A stretch of 64,000 bases of DNA from Meghimatium bilineatum (taxonomy: Eukaryota; Mollusca; Gastropoda; Stylommatophora; Philomycidae): the NCBI GenBank assembly GCA_034231615.1, contig CM067317.1:51108282-51172281 (forward strand). The letters run 5' to 3'. The notes beneath the pieces were generated by a model that worked only from the letters and a program-made list of their open reading frames with translations, made no database searches and was not told the origin of the DNA. Shown here one piece after another: positions 54,310-64,000 of this stretch; positions within the stretch are counted from its first letter, which is position 1; each line of letters starts with the position of its first letter. The translations under genes and the position numbers were made by a program.

Positions 54310-54792
54310 TCACTTATACTTATTAACATATACATGGACATAATAACAAAAGAATCATACAACAAGAAAGTAAACAGTAATAGTAATAAGAGAAGGGTCT
54401 GAAAAGAAACTAAATAACGAATTTCTATTTGCTGATGATCAACGCCATATTTACGAAGAGGAACAACAGTTCCAAAATCATATTGATGCACTCATGACAA
54501 CATGCACCAAGTATAATATGAACATAAATATTCAGAAAACAGTAGTAATGAAAATCAGCAAGTCACCAATCAACAGAACATTACAATAAACAAAACTAAA
54601 ATGAAACAAACTTCTGAATTAAAATACATGGAAAGTATATTCACATAAAACGGGAAATTAGACAAAGAGATTGAGACAAGATGCCAGAAAGCAAACATAG
54701 TGACATTTTTTACTGCTCAACCAAAAAGTCACGATAGAAGTCAAGAGACAGATGATAAACATTATTTTTATGCATACACACTTATCATCAAG
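54310..54792 (+). mobile_element. Group C LINE, RT part (first half of a split copy)
   Basis: Reads FADDQ-type remnant near 54430, EEEQQFQNHIDALMTTCTKYNMNINIQKT, SELKYMESIFT and GKLDKEIETRCQKANIV. It stops near INIIFMHTLII, just before the CYQCQTW block. The continuation is at 55230. Confidence 0.6.
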
Positions 54793-54796
54793 TGAC

Positions 54797-55080
54797 ATAT
54801 TCTTTCCAGAACGTAGTCTTTCCTATGGATCTCTTGAATTCTCTGCGGTCTTGAGCAAGTTGCCCTGCATCTTTCAGTGACATGCACAGGCATTCTTGAA
54901 TGTCTTTTGTCTAACGGCGTCTTGGTCGGCCTTTGCCCCTGTTACCTTCTATCATCCCCTCCAGTAACACTCTCTCCATGCCGTCGTGTCTCTTAATACG
55001 AGCCGAAAAAACCCAAAATGTGTCACTTCTTCCAAATTGCTGTTCTCAATATTAATTTTGGGTCTAGATTTAGTACTACA
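54797..55080 (-). mobile_element. Group B LINE tail, minus strand, between two halves of a group C copy
   Basis: CAAGTGACATATTCTTTCCAGAACG at the 3' end equals the end of the 14461-14655 copy (CATGTGACGTATTCCTTCCAGAACG). Coding remnants are KRHDGMERVLLEGMIEGN-type. Confidence 0.6.
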
Positions 55081-55224
55081 AACACACTACTAGGGTAAAA
55101 TTCTACTTTGTAAATATGAACTTAATTAGCGTATATTTTGTTAAAGATGAATAATTTCTGTATTATTATGCTTTATTCGACAGACAAGTATGGACTCAGA
55201 TCATTCATCAATGCTAGGCATGGG

Positions 55225-55690
55225 CATCGACAGCAGCCCAGTAGAGAAAACTTTCAACATGTGAGATGAAATACCTGAGAAAAGCCATAAAAGTGACCAA
55301 ACTGAACAAAATCAGAAATGATGAAATCAGGAGAAGAATCGGCATGAGACCATGCACAAAATACACCGAGAAGCAACAAATAAAATAGTTTGGACACCTT
55401 ATGAGAATGAACTATAACCAACTAGCGACAAGAAAATATAATATGAGAAGATCTAGATACACGGTCAGAGGAAGACATAGAAAGAGATTGATAGATAACA
55501 TAAAGACAAACCTGAATAAATACGGATTCAATGCAGCAAAGGCGACACATCAGACTTTGGTTAGATAACGAAAGCTCCAAGTCACCACCCCTAGGATTAA
55601 CGGCAAGTGTGGATATTCTTACTATCATCCACCTGAGAATAGACAAAAGACAATAGTCAATCTGCATGATATAGTCTCTAGATGTTGTGT
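55225..55690 (+). mobile_element. Group C LINE, C-terminal part (second half of a split copy)
   Basis: Reads LSTCEMKYLRKAIKVTKLNKIRND, EIRRRIGMRPCTKYTEKQQIK, FGHLMRMNYNQLATR, RGRHRKRLIDNIKTNLNKYGFNAAKATHQ (shown across blocks). It follows directly on the blocks at 54310-54792. Confidence 0.65.
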
Positions 55691-55739
55691 GTAGTCAATT
55701 TATATTTTGTTGTAGTTCCTCTGATATTGATATTATTGC

Positions 55740-55925
55740 TCGATCTATTATTGCACAAAGAAGTTAGCTCAGGAAGTTGTAAGGTTTGTCTTCTTAATTG
55801 GTGTTCGTAATTTTACATATACAATTGATATATGTGGAATGTAAGCAAGGGAGACAGAATACATCCTTGTCGCACGCCAGAGTGTTTGTGAATTGCTTTC
55901 AATTACTAACACCGAGTTCCTTCAA
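55740..55925 (-). pseudogene. RT motif B fragment
   Basis: Minus strand HSGVRQGCILSPLLTFH near 55885-55850. Nothing more of the domain is readable. Confidence 0.5.
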
Positions 55926-55934
55926 ATAAATACA

Positions 55935-56075
55935 ATTCTAACAATGTCCACGCTTGGTCACAGGCTGAAGTGGCTTGGTCACATTTAGAGGATACGCATC
56001 AACCGCATTCCAAAACAGCTGCCATATGGAGATCTCACATGGTGCAAGAACAAGAGGCAGACAAAAGGTGTGATA
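55935..56075 (+). mobile_element. LINE tail fragment, group with C-terminal zinc finger
   Basis: Reads LGHRLKWLGHI then RIRINRIPKQLPYGDLTWCKNKRQTKG. This parallels ARWAGHLVRMENSRLPKQIYYGELKAG at 61270, so it is the same lineage. Confidence 0.55.
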
Positions 56076-56404
56076 CATGAAAAATTTAATAATTATACTA
56101 CAATGTATTATATCTCACTATGGGACAACAGGGTAAAGGTCAGCTATTCAGGGATATTAAAATGTAAAATTGGAATGTATCAAAAGCTTAAGAAAACATT
56201 GATTAACGGCACAGAGAGCGCTCAACGTTTCCCATGACAATTATCATCTGCTGAACCATGACAGTATCTAATAAAGACCTTCCAAATTAATTAATTAATT
56301 AGGGCCCCATTCGTTTTTTTTTTTTTTAGATTATTGTTGGATTTCTGTTGGTTACTAATTACATACTTGAAATTGCATGCCAAAAATAGCCAAGGCGACT
56401 CCAA

Positions 56405-56660
56405 GTATATGAATAGTCTATCTATCGATCTATCTATACGCTATATCCCTTGTTTGCATTGCGACGTCAGGGGTAGAAGAGTTCTCTGGGGATGACCTTT
56501 CCTTGTGATATTTGTAAGCTTGTTTCTATGGTTTCTTTGATTTCTGTGATCCATCTTTTACATGGTCTGCAACTGGATTTATAGCTGTTATATCTATGTG
56601 TCATGGCCATCTGTGGCATGCTGTCTGTTGGTAGTCTGGAAGCGTATGAAAACCACTTGA
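56405..56660 (-). mobile_element. Group C LINE tail with (GATA)n end
   Basis: The minus strand ends VIPRELFYP-RRNANKGYSV followed by ATAGATAGATCGATAGATAGA. It preserves KWFSYASRLPTDSMPQMA upstream. Confidence 0.65.
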
Positions 56661-56679
56661 TCTGTTATTTGTTCACAAT

Positions 56680-57090
56680 GATGGCGGGAGAGGACTTCCG
56701 GTCGATAGCGGGAGATGGCGATTTGCTATCTCTGCCTACCGAAAAGGAAGTACTCGTATTTTGTCAATGAGGAAAACTGTCTTAGTTTGTTTATTTTATT
56801 TTTTTTGTGTGTTTTCCAATTATTCATTGGATGTTAGGCAAAGTGTTAATGTACAAGTCAATTAAAAGTACGATGTACTACGAAGACCTTATCATTGATT
56901 AAATTAGATTGCCGTGAAATGTTTTTAGTGAGCATATCCATGCATCAAATAGCACAATCTTAGAACGTAAATAATATTCACATGTGTGCCACATTAAGTA
57001 AGCTTTTTTTAATTTAGAGATTTAATAGTTGATTATATAAAATAATAGCAAAACATCAGACAGATAACCAAAACAATATCACTATTGTAA
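56680..57090. other. Intergenic stretch without recognised feature
   Basis: Includes a poly-T run at 56795-56806; nothing else recognised. Confidence 0.35.
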
Positions 57091-57094
57091 CACA

Positions 57095-57345
57095 TCAAAA
57101 GACAACAGATCAAGTGGTTTTCACACGCTTCCAGACTACCGACAGATTGCATACCACAATTGGACATGACACATGGTCAAAACAGCTATAAAGCAGACCA
57201 TGTAAAAGATGGATCACAGAAATCAAAGATGCCACATGAACAAGCTTACAAACAGCACACAAGAAGGCCATCTCCAGAGAACTCTTCACCCCTGACGCCG
57301 CAAGGCAAACAGGGCTACGACGTATAGATGGATAGATAGATAGAT
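57095..57345 (+). mobile_element. Group C LINE tail ending in (GGAT)n
   Basis: Reads TSKDNRSSGF and, in shifted frames, FSHASRLPTDCIPQL, CKRWITEIKDAT, AHKKAISRELFTPDAARQ, then CTACGACGTATAGATGGATAGATAG running into the microsatellite. Confidence 0.65.
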
Positions 57346-57424
57346 AGATGGATGGATGGATGGATGGATGGATGGATGGATGGATGGATGGATGGACGGA
57401 CGGACAGGCAGACAGATAAATAGA
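57328..57424 (+). repeat. (GATA/GGAT)n microsatellite
   Basis: ATAGATAGATGGATGGATGG and onward, to GGACGGACGGACAGGCAG. It starts exactly at the 3' end of the group C tail. Confidence 0.95.
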
Positions 57425-57644
57425 TAGAACAGCAAAACGGTAGCTTTCCTCAAAGATATATCTCATATTCGACGTGTTTTTTTGTGAAGGTCTTCATCAT
57501 ATGTTTTGTAAATAATTACAGGTTATCATTAAGCAGCTTTTACAACTATATTATAAACATGTCTTTGAAAGTTAAATCCGTTACACTAAAAAGTATAACT
57601 ATGATATCGTGCAAATATTTTTCATAAGAAGCGCGACGAGGTAC

Positions 57645-57908
57645 TCTATTTCAAAGTTTGTCTAAAACATCAAAAAGAACACAACATGTCATGAGTATAA
57701 ACTACAAAACACTATCAAGGAGGTTACGCGAATCTATTTCAAAGTATGTCTAAAATCTCAAAAAGAACACAACATGTCACGAGTATAAACTACAAAACAC
57801 TATCAAGGAGGTTACGCGAATCTATTTCAAAGTATGTCTAAAATCTCAAAAAGAACACAACATGTCATGAGTATAAACTACAAAACACTATCAAGGAGGT
57901 TACGCGAA
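57645..57908 (+). repeat. Tandem repeat, 88-89 bp, three copies
   Basis: Units start CTATTTCAAAGT at 57645, 57734 and 57822 and end GGAGGTTACGCGAA. They are nearly identical, so the triplication is recent. Confidence 0.9.
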
Positions 57909-57909
57909 G

Positions 57910-58850
57910 ATAACCATAATTTAAAAACAACAACAAAAGAATGGGAGGAAGAAAAAATGTTGTAGATAATTTTAATGAAGAAAACAATTGAGAGAGCGAT
58001 TCATAGACTTTTGGACTGCAAAGAAGGATTGACAATAAAGACACTGTAAACGTATATATATAGAAAAGAACAACGACATTCACATTTCTAAAACTAAATT
58101 ATGGAAATCTGTAAGGGGGGTCGGATTTACATTACGGAAATATGCATGTAACAGAAGCGTCATTTGTGAGAAAACCTCATTTAGTAACTATGGGAAGTAA
58201 ATATTTGAGACAAATCAGGGAGATGTATAAGGAAAATTACGATATTGTATAGATGAAATGTGGATAAACGCTCACCACACATTAAAATATATGTACCAAG
58301 CAGCATAGGTTTAAGTTTAATAATGGCACATGCAGGCAGCAGTAGAATGGTCTTTTGAAGAATGGTGAACTAATTTGCATTTTCAAATGATAATCGAGAC
58401 TACCATGCTGAAATGAATGATCATATATTTATATAGTGGATAGAAAAGACTTACTCCTATCATTAGAAAGATCCTCCTGACTGGTTATGGACAACTATTT
58501 CTACCATAATGTTGCTGCATATGAAGATACGATCCATACAACCTCGTAATCTAAGGAAGAGATTAACATATGGCTTAAAAAAAGAATATATTCCATTTAC
58601 TGAAATGCACTTGAAACCGGAGTTACTGTTATTGGTAAAGAATGCACACAGAGCAAAGACTTTCCACATTGATAAAATCATAGAATAGCATGGTCATAGA
58701 TGTATAAGATTACTACTGTAACATTCACATTTAAATCTAATATAATTTGTTTGGCAAAAATTAAGGGCGCAGTGGCAAAGGCAAAAAAAACACCTTCAAA
58801 TATAATGATATTCAGAAATTGCATATACTATGCTCTCCGCCATTGATAAA
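57910..58850. other. Intergenic stretch without a firm feature
   Basis: The region before 58860 may hold decayed upstream parts of the endonuclease fragment that follows. No motif is firm. Confidence 0.3.
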
Positions 58851-58859
58851 GAATTCTGG

Positions 58860-59110
58860 ATAAAATGTGAGGATTATATATTGAAAGTGGAAGAAGAATA
58901 TTGGCAGAAAGTATATTTAAACTTCATTCAACCAACTACAATTATCGATCATTACAATAAGGGAACAATTTTTTGATAATATAAATGATATTATAAACAA
59001 CAACAACACAGAAGAAAACATATTATGATTAGAAGATTTCAACGCACACTTGAGATCAGAAAGATAGGGAATGGAAGAATACACTGTACCGTCTGAAGAC
59101 AAAACAAACA
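58860..59110 (+). pseudogene. EEP endonuclease fragment of an RTE/CR1-like LINE
   Basis: The key block is LEDFNAHLRSER near 59028-59065, the counterpart of GDFNARVGKD, followed by GMEEYTVPSEDKTNNNT, which matches G-(Y)GKRNTNG-type text. Preceding it is KVYLNFIQPTTIIDHYN in the position of the YAPT region. The element is cut by the (TA)n tract. Confidence 0.5.
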
Positions 59111-59138
59111 ATAATACAATTATATACACGTTTAATTG

Positions 59139-59139
<1 letters not shown>

Positions 59140-59219
<80 letters not shown>
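59140..59219. repeat. (TA)n microsatellite, about 80 bp
   Basis: Uninterrupted TA dinucleotides directly after the endonuclease fragment. Confidence 0.95.
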
Positions 59220-59220
<1 letters not shown>

Positions 59221-60120
59221 CCACATATAATCTCAACGGAATGAAAGAAAAATATTACATTCGGAATACCTCGTTTTTACCCATGCTACAAGAAATGAAC
59301 GGTACGCCTATACCAGCAATTACTGTAACATTTCTTTTCCACATAAAATAAAATCATTACTACCATAAAAACGACATTCGTAGCGACGCTGCGATAAATC
59401 CATTAAATCTAGAAAATAATAAATAATAAATCTGTAATCTGGTTATAAAATAATGCACTCATTCAAAATATGTAGCCTATACGTACAATTAATCCGGAGA
59501 AAATAGACAATATCTGTGGAAAACCATTTATGAACACACTAGTAGTAATTAATATCGCTCGTAGGAAACAAATGTGTATAGTTACCAATCGAAATCCCAA
59601 CAATAATCAAAGAAGTAATGAATTGGGTCCTAATTAATTATGTTTGAAGGTCTTCTAATATGCAGACCGCCTCGGTTATACTTGATGGAGACAATGTTTA
59701 TCAGCATAGCTAAAAAATGTATATACTGTTAGGGGAACTAACAACAAGATTAACAACTTGTCCTTGCCGTTACGGCACAATTTTCTTGACATATTTGTCT
59801 ATCTAGCGATCTGTTGCCAGTCACCGAAGAATAGAACTAGTATCTCTTCTCAATACACATCCCATTGTACCGTTTGTATAAAAAGTTCTATTACATTTGA
59901 ACAAAAGTTCAGATGTAACAATTTTTATCCCCAACCCCACCCCCCACCTTCCGTGTCAGACGCTGTCTGAAGGACCGTTTGCTTGTATGATACAAATTAT
60001 AACTCCCCTGCACTAAAAATGTTGTTGCCAAAAAAAATGCATTTTTTAATTCCCATATTTTTAGAAAAAATTTTCAAATTCAAACAATTTATTTGCTCAT
60101 AAAACATAGTATTGTTGATG
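59220..60120. other. Intergenic stretch without recognised feature
   Basis: No coding motif or repeat recognised. Confidence 0.4.
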
Positions 60121-60124
60121 TCAA

Positions 60125-60655
60125 TCAATCAAGTTCTATGCCGAATGGCGTAGGCGATCATGTTTCTTCGCGACTCTCTGTCTCTTGTTTTATCAATAAG
60201 CTCTGTTGCTGAACTCCAGTCCCATAATACAAGTCCATTGCAGCAACTTCTCTCTTTGTCGTCCCCTTCCCCTTGATTTTTTTCAATGGTTATTAAATGT
60301 TAAAGGTGTGTTATTCTCAGCACATGTCCTAAAAACCTTGACTGTCTGCCCCTAATATTTGCTATGATTTTTCTTTTTACACCAGTATCAATGAGAACAT
60401 CTAGTTTTATTAATTGTCCATGGTTTAATCATTCCTCAGAAACCACATCACTGAAGCGTCCTATTCGTTTATAATTTTGTTTTGTTTACAGTCCATGCCT
60501 CACATCCATAAAAAATAATTGGTTCAATATAACATCCCAGCACTCGAATTCGGGTCTGCATTGATAGTGTTCCGTTACACAAAATGGGTCTGGTTGTTTT
60601 TTTTTGGAATGCTAATTTGGGTTTTGATGTACGTCTCTTTATCTCACTTGAGTCT
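60125..60655 (-). mobile_element. Group D LINE 3' end, minus strand
   Basis: Read leftward: STDSSEIKRRTSKPKLAFQK, RPILCNGTLSMQTRIRVLGCYIEPIIFYGCEAWTVNK (in two blocks). A shifted C-terminal part then runs to the complement of TTCTATGCCGAATGGCGTAGG at 60133, the IAYAIRHG ending of the copy at 26900. It is fused upstream to a Jockey RT piece at about 60655. Confidence 0.75.
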
Positions 60656-60827
60656 GTAGAGGCCGATCCGGACTCCCCAGTCAGACGCCCACTCACCCAA
60701 GGTGTCAAGTGCTGTCTGCATTCTGTCCCCCGCAGTGGCCAGGTTTCCTGCCGCACTCTAGGCAGCAAAGTCATCCGCATGAAAAGCCTTTGAAATGATG
60801 ATGTTCGTCCGTCGTGATCAACGATGA
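60656..60827 (-). pseudogene. Jockey-type RT fragment with the ADD motif (continuation of the 63543 element)
   Basis: In one minus-strand frame this reads IIISKAFHADDFAA, then after a stop AAGNLATAGDRMQTALDTLGEWASDWGVRIGL. That is RT motif C and the following helix of a Jockey-group element. It lies beyond the inserted zinc-finger LINE and restores the domain order of the element starting at 63543. Confidence 0.65.
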
Positions 60828-61701
60828 CCAAAAACTCAACCATAATAATAATAACAATAAATAATAAAATAATAAAGTTAATAGTGCGTTTTTAAATGAC
60901 TAGCAAGTCCAATGCGCGCACAAAATGTTCTTTTACAGAATTGACAACAATAGAAGGTATCTGTGTGAGGTTGAGATGTTTTTTCTTTTCTACGTGTCCG
61001 CTTCTGTCTTGCAGTTTCTTGTCTGAATTCTTCTGCCGCTAGTGCTCCCGTTCTAATGCTGTAACGCCATGCTGTTCTATCCTGAGCGAGGCTCTCCCAA
61101 GCGCCTACGTCAATGTTAAGATGTTTCAAGGATGACTTGAGCGTGTCTTTGAAACTCTTTTTCTGTCGACCAGCTTTTCGAAATCCTGCCTTGAGTTCTC
61201 CATAATATATTTGTTTTGGCAAACGCGAGTTCTCCATACGCACAAGATGGCCTGCCCAGCGTGCCTGCGCCTTCATAAGTATTGTGTGGATGCTTATTGA
61301 GGTTGATTTTTCCATGATCAGTCCAGCATTCAGCTCCACACATTGCTTTTGTGACACGAACATCTTTGATGTCCCTTTTTCTGGTTATGATATAGTCTAT
61401 AAGATGCCACTGCTTGGAGCGTGGATGCATCCAAGAGGTCTTTTTGCGCGTTGGCAAACGAAACATAGTGTTGGTGATAGTGAGTTCGTGCACAGAACAT
61501 AGCTTTAAAAGAAGGGAACCATTGCTGTTACATTTACCAATCCCATGACGTCCAAGAACACCTTGCCATGTCTGGGAGTCTTTGCCAACTCGGGCATTGA
61601 AATCACCCAGGATAATGAGTTTATCAGTTCTCGGTGTACCAGATATAGCGGCATCTAACTCTTCATAGAATTTATCCTTTTCCTCATCAGGATTTAGAAA
61701 T
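60828..61701 (-). mobile_element. Truncated LINE with C-terminal C2H2 finger, inserted into the Jockey element
   Basis: Read leftward: endonuclease part NPDEEKDKFYEELDAAISGTPR, KLIILGDFNARVGKDSQTW, GKCNSNGSLLLKLC and HLIDYIITRKRDIKDVRV. After CGAECWTDH the RT is deleted and the text resumes as KAQARWAGHLVRMENSRLPKQIYYGEL, WESLAQDRTAWRYSIRTGA and the finger YCCQFCKRTFCARIGLASHLKTH (C-x2-C-x12-H-x3-H). The 3' tail is (TTA)n-rich at 60842-60872. ACGATGA at 60821-60827 and 61702-61708 may be the target-site duplication. Confidence 0.7.
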
Positions 61702-62219
61702 ACGATGAAATACGATGTGACAGTCTCTCCCACACCACTGATAAACACCAGGAAGAGGTCAGGAGAGACCATTTCTCCATGAGGCACTCCCTGCTGCAGA
61801 GCAACACGTTTGCCCAGTCCACCATCCACCTCCACTCTCGCAGTGCGACAGGAGAGGAAATCCCTCATCCAGCTAAACATGCTGCCCTCAATTTTGTTCT
61901 GGAGAAGCTTGAAGAGGACTCCCTCTTTCCACACCCTATCGAAGGCCCCACCAAAGTCCACAAAAGTAGCCAGCACCCGTTCCCTGGGTTCTGGATTTTG
62001 ATTCTTCAGTTTTCTTTTAATTTCTTTTTTGACTTCTTTGATACGTGTATGAGAGAGTGTTGTGCTTTCTTCCTTGTAGAAGTCAGCTAAAATGTTTGCT
62101 GCCATTTTCCCTGTGTGGAATTTTCCCTCTTCTTCGATGACAGTCTTGTAGTGTAAATTCTTTGTTTCCTTATTTAGAGTTCTTGTAAGGTTCCATAGTT
62201 TACTTGTGTCTTTTGTCAT
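61116..62219 (-). pseudogene. 367-codon chimeric open frame: Jockey RT joined to foreign endonuclease
   Basis: The frame begins MTKDTSKLWNLTRTLNKET (Jockey linker). It passes an internal deletion at NPEPRER/VLATFVDFGGAFDRVWKEG, then RT motif A, motif B-like VALQQGVPHGEMVSPDLFLVF and GVGETVTSYF. At about 61705 it runs without interruption into the endonuclease of the finger-type LINE (VFLNPDEEKDKFYEELD to AECWTDH), then into out-of-frame C-terminal sequence ending at 61116. The fusion is a product of insertion, not a known domain architecture. No functional product is expected. Confidence 0.75.
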
Positions 62220-62249
62220 GTTTAGACTGCTGGTCTTTTCATGCCAGCT

Positions 62250-63543
62250 CTATTGTATCTCTGTTCTTTTCTGCTCATTGAACGTGTGTTTGATTTCATT
62301 GTGTTTCTTTGTGTTTTCTGCTGTAGGGTTTTGCTCCATTGTATGTCTTGAATCATTCAGCTCGTTATGCAATTTTTCTAGAGTCTCACTCCAATAAGAC
62401 TTGTATTCTCTTCGTCTGCCCCTTGGGATTGCCTTCTGTGAGGATTGTAGTATCACTTTGTTTATTTGTGAGATGTTGTGGTTTATGTTGTTAGTGAGGG
62501 TTATATTCTGGCAAAGCTGGTCTGTTTGTTCACTGAAGAGGGTCCAATTTGCTTTTTTTGAAGTTCCAGCTTGGGATGCTGTGATGTCCTGTACTTCCTG
62601 ACTTGGCGATTTGCAGGATGACTGGTACATGGTCACTTACTCCCAGTTGACTTTCTACTGTTCTTGTAATGTGTCTATCTATGTCATCTGTTGCCATGGC
62701 AAGGTCTGGTGAGCTAGTTTTTTCCCAGACTCTGTAGTATAATGTTGGTGTATGATCTGGCTGGTTTATTAGAATTAGTTTTTTTTCCATCATCCAGTCT
62801 TCAATCTCTTCACACCTTTGATCCATATCCTCGTAGCCACAGCTTGGTGAATGGCCATTGAAGTCACCTACTATTAGGTGACTCGATTCCTCTATCTTTA
62901 GTTTACAAAGTTCCGTTTTGGTGTCAGGAGGGCTGTAGCAGTTTGTTATTGATATTTCTGCACCAGGTAGAAACAATTTTACTGTTATATGTTCCAGTTC
63001 TCCTTCTCCGGATCTTTTAACTTCTGCTGCTGGTATTGATGTTTTTACTAACGTCAGTATACCTCCTTTGACTCTTTTCAGTCGATCTTGGCGGAAGAAC
63101 TCATAATCTCGCACAAAGAATCTCTGTGTGTATTTTAGGTGCGTCTCTTGTATGCACATTATGTTAGTCTGGTTTTTCCTCAGGAATTCCTGTAGCTCAG
63201 GCTTTTTGAGTCGCACTCCTTCTGCATTCCACTGAGCAACTCTGAGGCATTTGGTTTGTTCAGAAGCACTACTCTGCTTTCCCCTGACCTCCAGGTTAGC
63301 AGAGGCACCGGTCGCTTGAGCGGGCCCTTTCGAGGCAAGCGGCCCGGCTCCGCTCCTCCCCGGTTTTTGCTGATAGGAGCGACGCCATGATGACAGGGCT
63401 GATTGTCGCATGACCACATTTCTGTAAAAGTGTGTGTGCCCTAATTTATCCCAGTATCTGCGCCATCGCTGGCTAACACACTCCGTCTTCGGCAGGTTGG
63501 GTTGTGATTTTTCTGTCTGGGTTGTCTCCCCTAGCCTTTCCAT
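62250..63543 (-). pseudogene. Jockey-type LINE endonuclease region, largely intact
   Basis: A 337-codon frame (63543-62530) contains RVAQWNAEGVRLKKPE (Asn), IMCIQETHLKYT (Glu), GGILTLVKTSIPA, LIVGDFNGHSPSCGYEDMD (Asp/Asn), KTSSPDLAMA and GVSDHVPVILQ (Asp-His), the full EEP catalytic set. The linker frame at 62636-62250 (PSWNFKK, KAIPRGRRREYKSYWSE) follows after a -1 shift near 62540. The wording is close to but distinct from LINE-A (QWNAEG, GDFNGHS), so it is a sister family; RT and composite parts continue to 60656. The 5' boundary is near 63550. Confidence 0.8.
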
Positions 63544-63559
63544 CTACGGATGGTGATTG

Positions 63560-63905
63560 CAAGGCAGCAATTTAAAAAAAACAAAATCCCCCCTCCCCTA
63601 GCACGCTCCGGACTTGGAGTTAATAACTCCATGCCTTCAGCTTTAGCTTATAGCGGCTCATACTCGCTTGAAGCTGCCCGTCACTGGACACATGGAGTAT
63701 TTCAGTGGGGATATCATCACCGACTGATATCCCGCCCCGTCCTGGTGGGCATCAACACCGGTTTGGTCCGCGGCTGCATAATCGCAGCAAGCACTCAATA
63801 TATAGACATATATGGAGTGCCCTCCACCATCCGCCACCTGTGGACTCGCCTGGTAGGGGTCGGTAACCCCCCCCCCATGCTTGGTTTCTTAATATTTCCC
63901 TACTA
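63560..63905 (+). repeat. Interspersed repeat X, copy 2
   Basis: CTCATACTCGCTTGAAGCTGCC, GGAGTATTTCAG and GATATCCCGCCCCGTCCTGGTGGGC match the minus strand of 5498-5890 in the same order. A 118-codon open frame on + has no recognised domain. It abuts the 5' end of the Jockey-type element, so it could be its leader or an older repeat into which it inserted. The last 95 bases of the window contain nothing recognised. Confidence 0.5.
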
Positions 63906-64000
63906 ATTTTTTGTTGGCAGATCTTTTGGCTGTTTTATGACTTCGTGAGAGAATAGTGTAAGCAGTTTTATGTGTATTGGAAAACTGAGTCGTCATAGTA

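Noticed and set aside
59136-59351. Open frame starting with an IYIYIY tract
   Set aside because: Same reason: a (TA)n tract with unrelated flank.
61116-62219. A novel RT-endonuclease fusion protein family
   Set aside because: The junction lies where two recognisable elements meet with a candidate target-site duplication; a nested insertion explains it better.

Overview
The window is metazoan nuclear DNA, probably from a mollusc and most likely a gastropod. The reasons are a spliced gene with consensus splice sites, dense decayed non-LTR retrotransposons, and an intronless rhodopsin-family receptor resembling the sea-slug chemosensory receptor families. The organism call is inference. Identities of genes and families come from recognising motifs, not from database searches.

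Host genes. The backbone of 4.5-37.3 kb is the 3' half of FANCD2 (Fanconi anaemia / interstrand-crosslink repair) on the + strand. I place six exons at 4503-5425, 10931-11058, 22581-22803, 31132-31486, 32327-32473 and 37124-37336. They join without a frame break into 663 codons (662 residues plus stop) ending in an acidic tail. The 5' half of the gene lies left of the window. Downstream, in convergent orientation, is one intact single-exon GPCR at 45113-46165 (-). These are the only two host genes I can support.

Everything else is repeats. (i) LINE-A, with APE endonuclease, RT and RNase H: two nearly full-length copies with clear target-site duplications (325-4280 minus, 14666-18736 plus), one rearranged copy (32714-35362 minus) and an older relative (about 7490-9930 plus). 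(ii) RNase H remnants of a second lineage (6205-6765 and 51190-51600, minus). (iii) RTE/CR1-like elements without RNase H, mostly 3' tails, in groups I call B, C, D and E, on both strands. (iv) A non-coding retroposon of about 1.3 kb with a tandem-module interior (21134-22466 and 52180-53010). (v) A tRNA-related SINE (27509-27774), a fold-back element family (left arm 92-178, right arm 4337-4402; intact copy 49823-50106), a hAT-transposase fossil (41060-42110) and candidate DNA-transposon ends.

Layout. 0-4.5 kb: a LINE-A copy inside a fold-back element, in an upstream FANCD2 intron. 4.5-37.3 kb: FANCD2 exons separated by introns of 5.5, 11.5, 8.3, 0.8 and 4.7 kb filled with LINEs, SINEs and minisatellites. 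37.3-45 kb: degenerate elements and the hAT fossil. 45-46.2 kb: the GPCR. 46-60 kb: a graveyard of C- and B-group LINE tails, microsatellites and minisatellites. 60-64 kb: a nested composite of three different LINEs on the minus strand, ending in a repeat also present at 5.5 kb.

No bacterial, viral, CRISPR or rRNA features are seen, and no convincing functional tRNA gene. The strongest observations are the two LINE-A insertions dated by their target-site duplications, one with a matching empty site elsewhere in the window; the probable GC-AG intron in FANCD2; the tandem array of splice-site-like units just after FANCD2 exon 3; and the modular 1.3-kb retroposon.
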